The position numbers and the translations under genes are program-made. DNA of 41,609 bases from Clostridia bacterium (GTDB taxonomy: Bacteria > Bacillota > Clostridia > Oscillospirales > CAG-272). The number at the start of each line of letters is the position of its first letter. Position 1 is the first letter of the stretch. The notes below the pieces were generated by a model that saw nothing but the letters and a program-made list of their open reading frames with translations, searched no databases and was not told the DNA's origin. The stretch spans positions 1 through 41,609 of the forward strand of contig JAGAVJ010000004.1 in the NCBI GenBank assembly GCA_017942005.1, given 5' to 3'. Shown here in pieces: positions 40,934-41,609 of the stretch.

Positions 40934-41609
40934 ATGAAATATGATAAAAAAGAAACACCGGGATACTCAATTACCATGTGTGATTTTAATATAAAGTATG
41001 AAAATATCATTTCCGAAAAGGTTTTTACATGTTTGGAAAAATATAATCTCTTTCCTCCAACCAAGATATGCGGAAAGAAGTATAGAATGGTGAAATATGA
41101 TAATTCTATGAGAGATTACATCATACAATCCTATTCAAAAAAGAATGTGCTTAGTACTGCTTATGAAATTTGTGATTCTTCTGATCCTGAAACGAATATG
41201 TTTTTCAATTGGAGTTATACATTTTACAAAGATAGCAGCGTCAATACGCAACAAGTTAAATTCAAACCATGGAACGTACTGTATATTTATATGACACATC
41301 CATTTGCACATCGTATAATACAAGAACAATTATTAAATATGGTAATAGAACTCATTGAAATTATACAACCATTTCACGTGAGAATAGATGATGTAAGCAA
41401 TGCAGTAAAATTAACCTCTAAAAAATATGGCACAACTCCTTTTATACCTGATAAAATCAAACATATTTATTGGGGAAATTATTGGAGTTATTCACAATAT
41501 TCATCATATGATATTTCAAAACTATATAATTTGCCATTACATCATGTAACTGCGGTAAATGATGGGGTATTTTTCACGCTATCTCAAAACATGGAAGAAT
41601 ACGCCTCCA
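40934..41609 (+). CDS. Truncated gene resembling Imm52-type immunity proteins (runs off the window)
   Basis: The frame is open from the ATG at 40934 to the last base (225 codons). It begins MKYDKKETPGYSITMCDFNI. Features recalling the Imm52 family of polymorphic-toxin immunity proteins are the helical middle part (QLLNMVIELIEIIQPFHVRI) and the block KIKHIYWGNYWSYSQYSSYD. No signal peptide is visible, so it would be cytoplasmic. Base composition is as AT-rich as in the gene before it. No toxin gene is visible inside the window. The assignment comes from remembered family appearance only, so it is tentative. Confidence 0.5.
   Translation, partial: MKYDKKETPGYSITMCDFNIKYENIISEKVFTCLEKYNLFPPTKICGKKYRMVKYDNSMRDYIIQSYSKKNVLSTAYEICDSSDPETNMFFNWSYTFYKDSSVNTQQVKFKPWNVLYIYMTHPFAHRIIQEQLLNMVIELIEIIQPFHVRIDDVSNAVKLTSKKYGTTPFIPDKIKHIYWGNYWSYSQYSSYDISKLYNLPLHHVTAVNDGVFFTLSQNMEEYAS

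Noticed and set aside
1..41609. CRISPR array, insertion sequence, prophage or integrase
   Set aside because: No regularly spaced direct repeats, transposase, integrase or phage structural gene is seen on either strand.

Overview
The window looks like a chromosomal segment of a spore-forming, gut-type Clostridia (Bacillota), most likely of the Ruminococcaceae/Oscillospiraceae kind. The reasons are a SpoIIR homologue, a SpoIVFB-like M50 protease, an IreB-type phosphoprotein, a CIRCE-controlled htpG, a SAM-I (S-box) riboswitch before metK, consensus TTGACA-17-TATAAT promoters and AAAGGAG ribosome sites. This is inference from gene content; no rRNA is present to place it. There is no prophage, insertion sequence or CRISPR array.

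Layout. 1-3383: end of a sugar ABC solute-binding protein, a URO-D-like methyltransferase and, convergently, a sugar-phosphate isomerase/epimerase-like protein. 3639-7133: a DUF6179-like protein and ireB, facing a PAP2 phosphatase and a tRNA-dihydrouridine synthase whose C-terminus is frameshifted. 7285-14706: dapF behind an attenuator-like leader, a beta-helix protein, an Na/Pi cotransporter, and htpG with a perfect CIRCE. 14802-19213: a zinc phospholipase C-like protein, birA, bioY, and a large ECF-type sigma factor lying between inverted repeats. 19430-22714: a DUF378 protein and a leftward operon (FAD oxidoreductase plus two tandem esterases). 22901-29611: a COG2426 membrane protein, riboswitch-metK, a small membrane protein, recD2, comF and an mreB paralogue. 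29622-37267: spoIIR, an SGNH hydrolase, an SDR, a metallo-beta-lactamase-fold protein, an AI-2E family permease, an M50 protease and an acyl-CoA ligase. 37525-40024: tRNA-Ser(GGA), an unknown gene and an acetyl/feruloyl esterase-like hydrolase. 40080-41609: a visibly AT-rich accessory end with a strong promoter reading into a 25-codon ORF, a DUF5412-like protein and a truncated gene resembling Imm52 immunity proteins.

The most unusual signal is a recurring 5' leader found before four unrelated genes (birA, the sigma factor, metK, mreB) and once as an orphan copy. A purine-rich Shine-Dalgarno is followed directly by a perfect or near-perfect hairpin, then by an ATG-GTN-ATN start that runs in frame (codons for M-V-I-x-M) into the start expected from homology. 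Stem sequences differ from copy to copy while pairing is kept. If the hairpin folds, it brings the Shine-Dalgarno to within 10-15 nt of the second, conserved ATG. The sigma-factor gene is bracketed by two such leaders in inverted orientation, so it resembles a cassette or an invertible segment. Two further hairpin repeat families sit at gene 3' ends, with three copies each.
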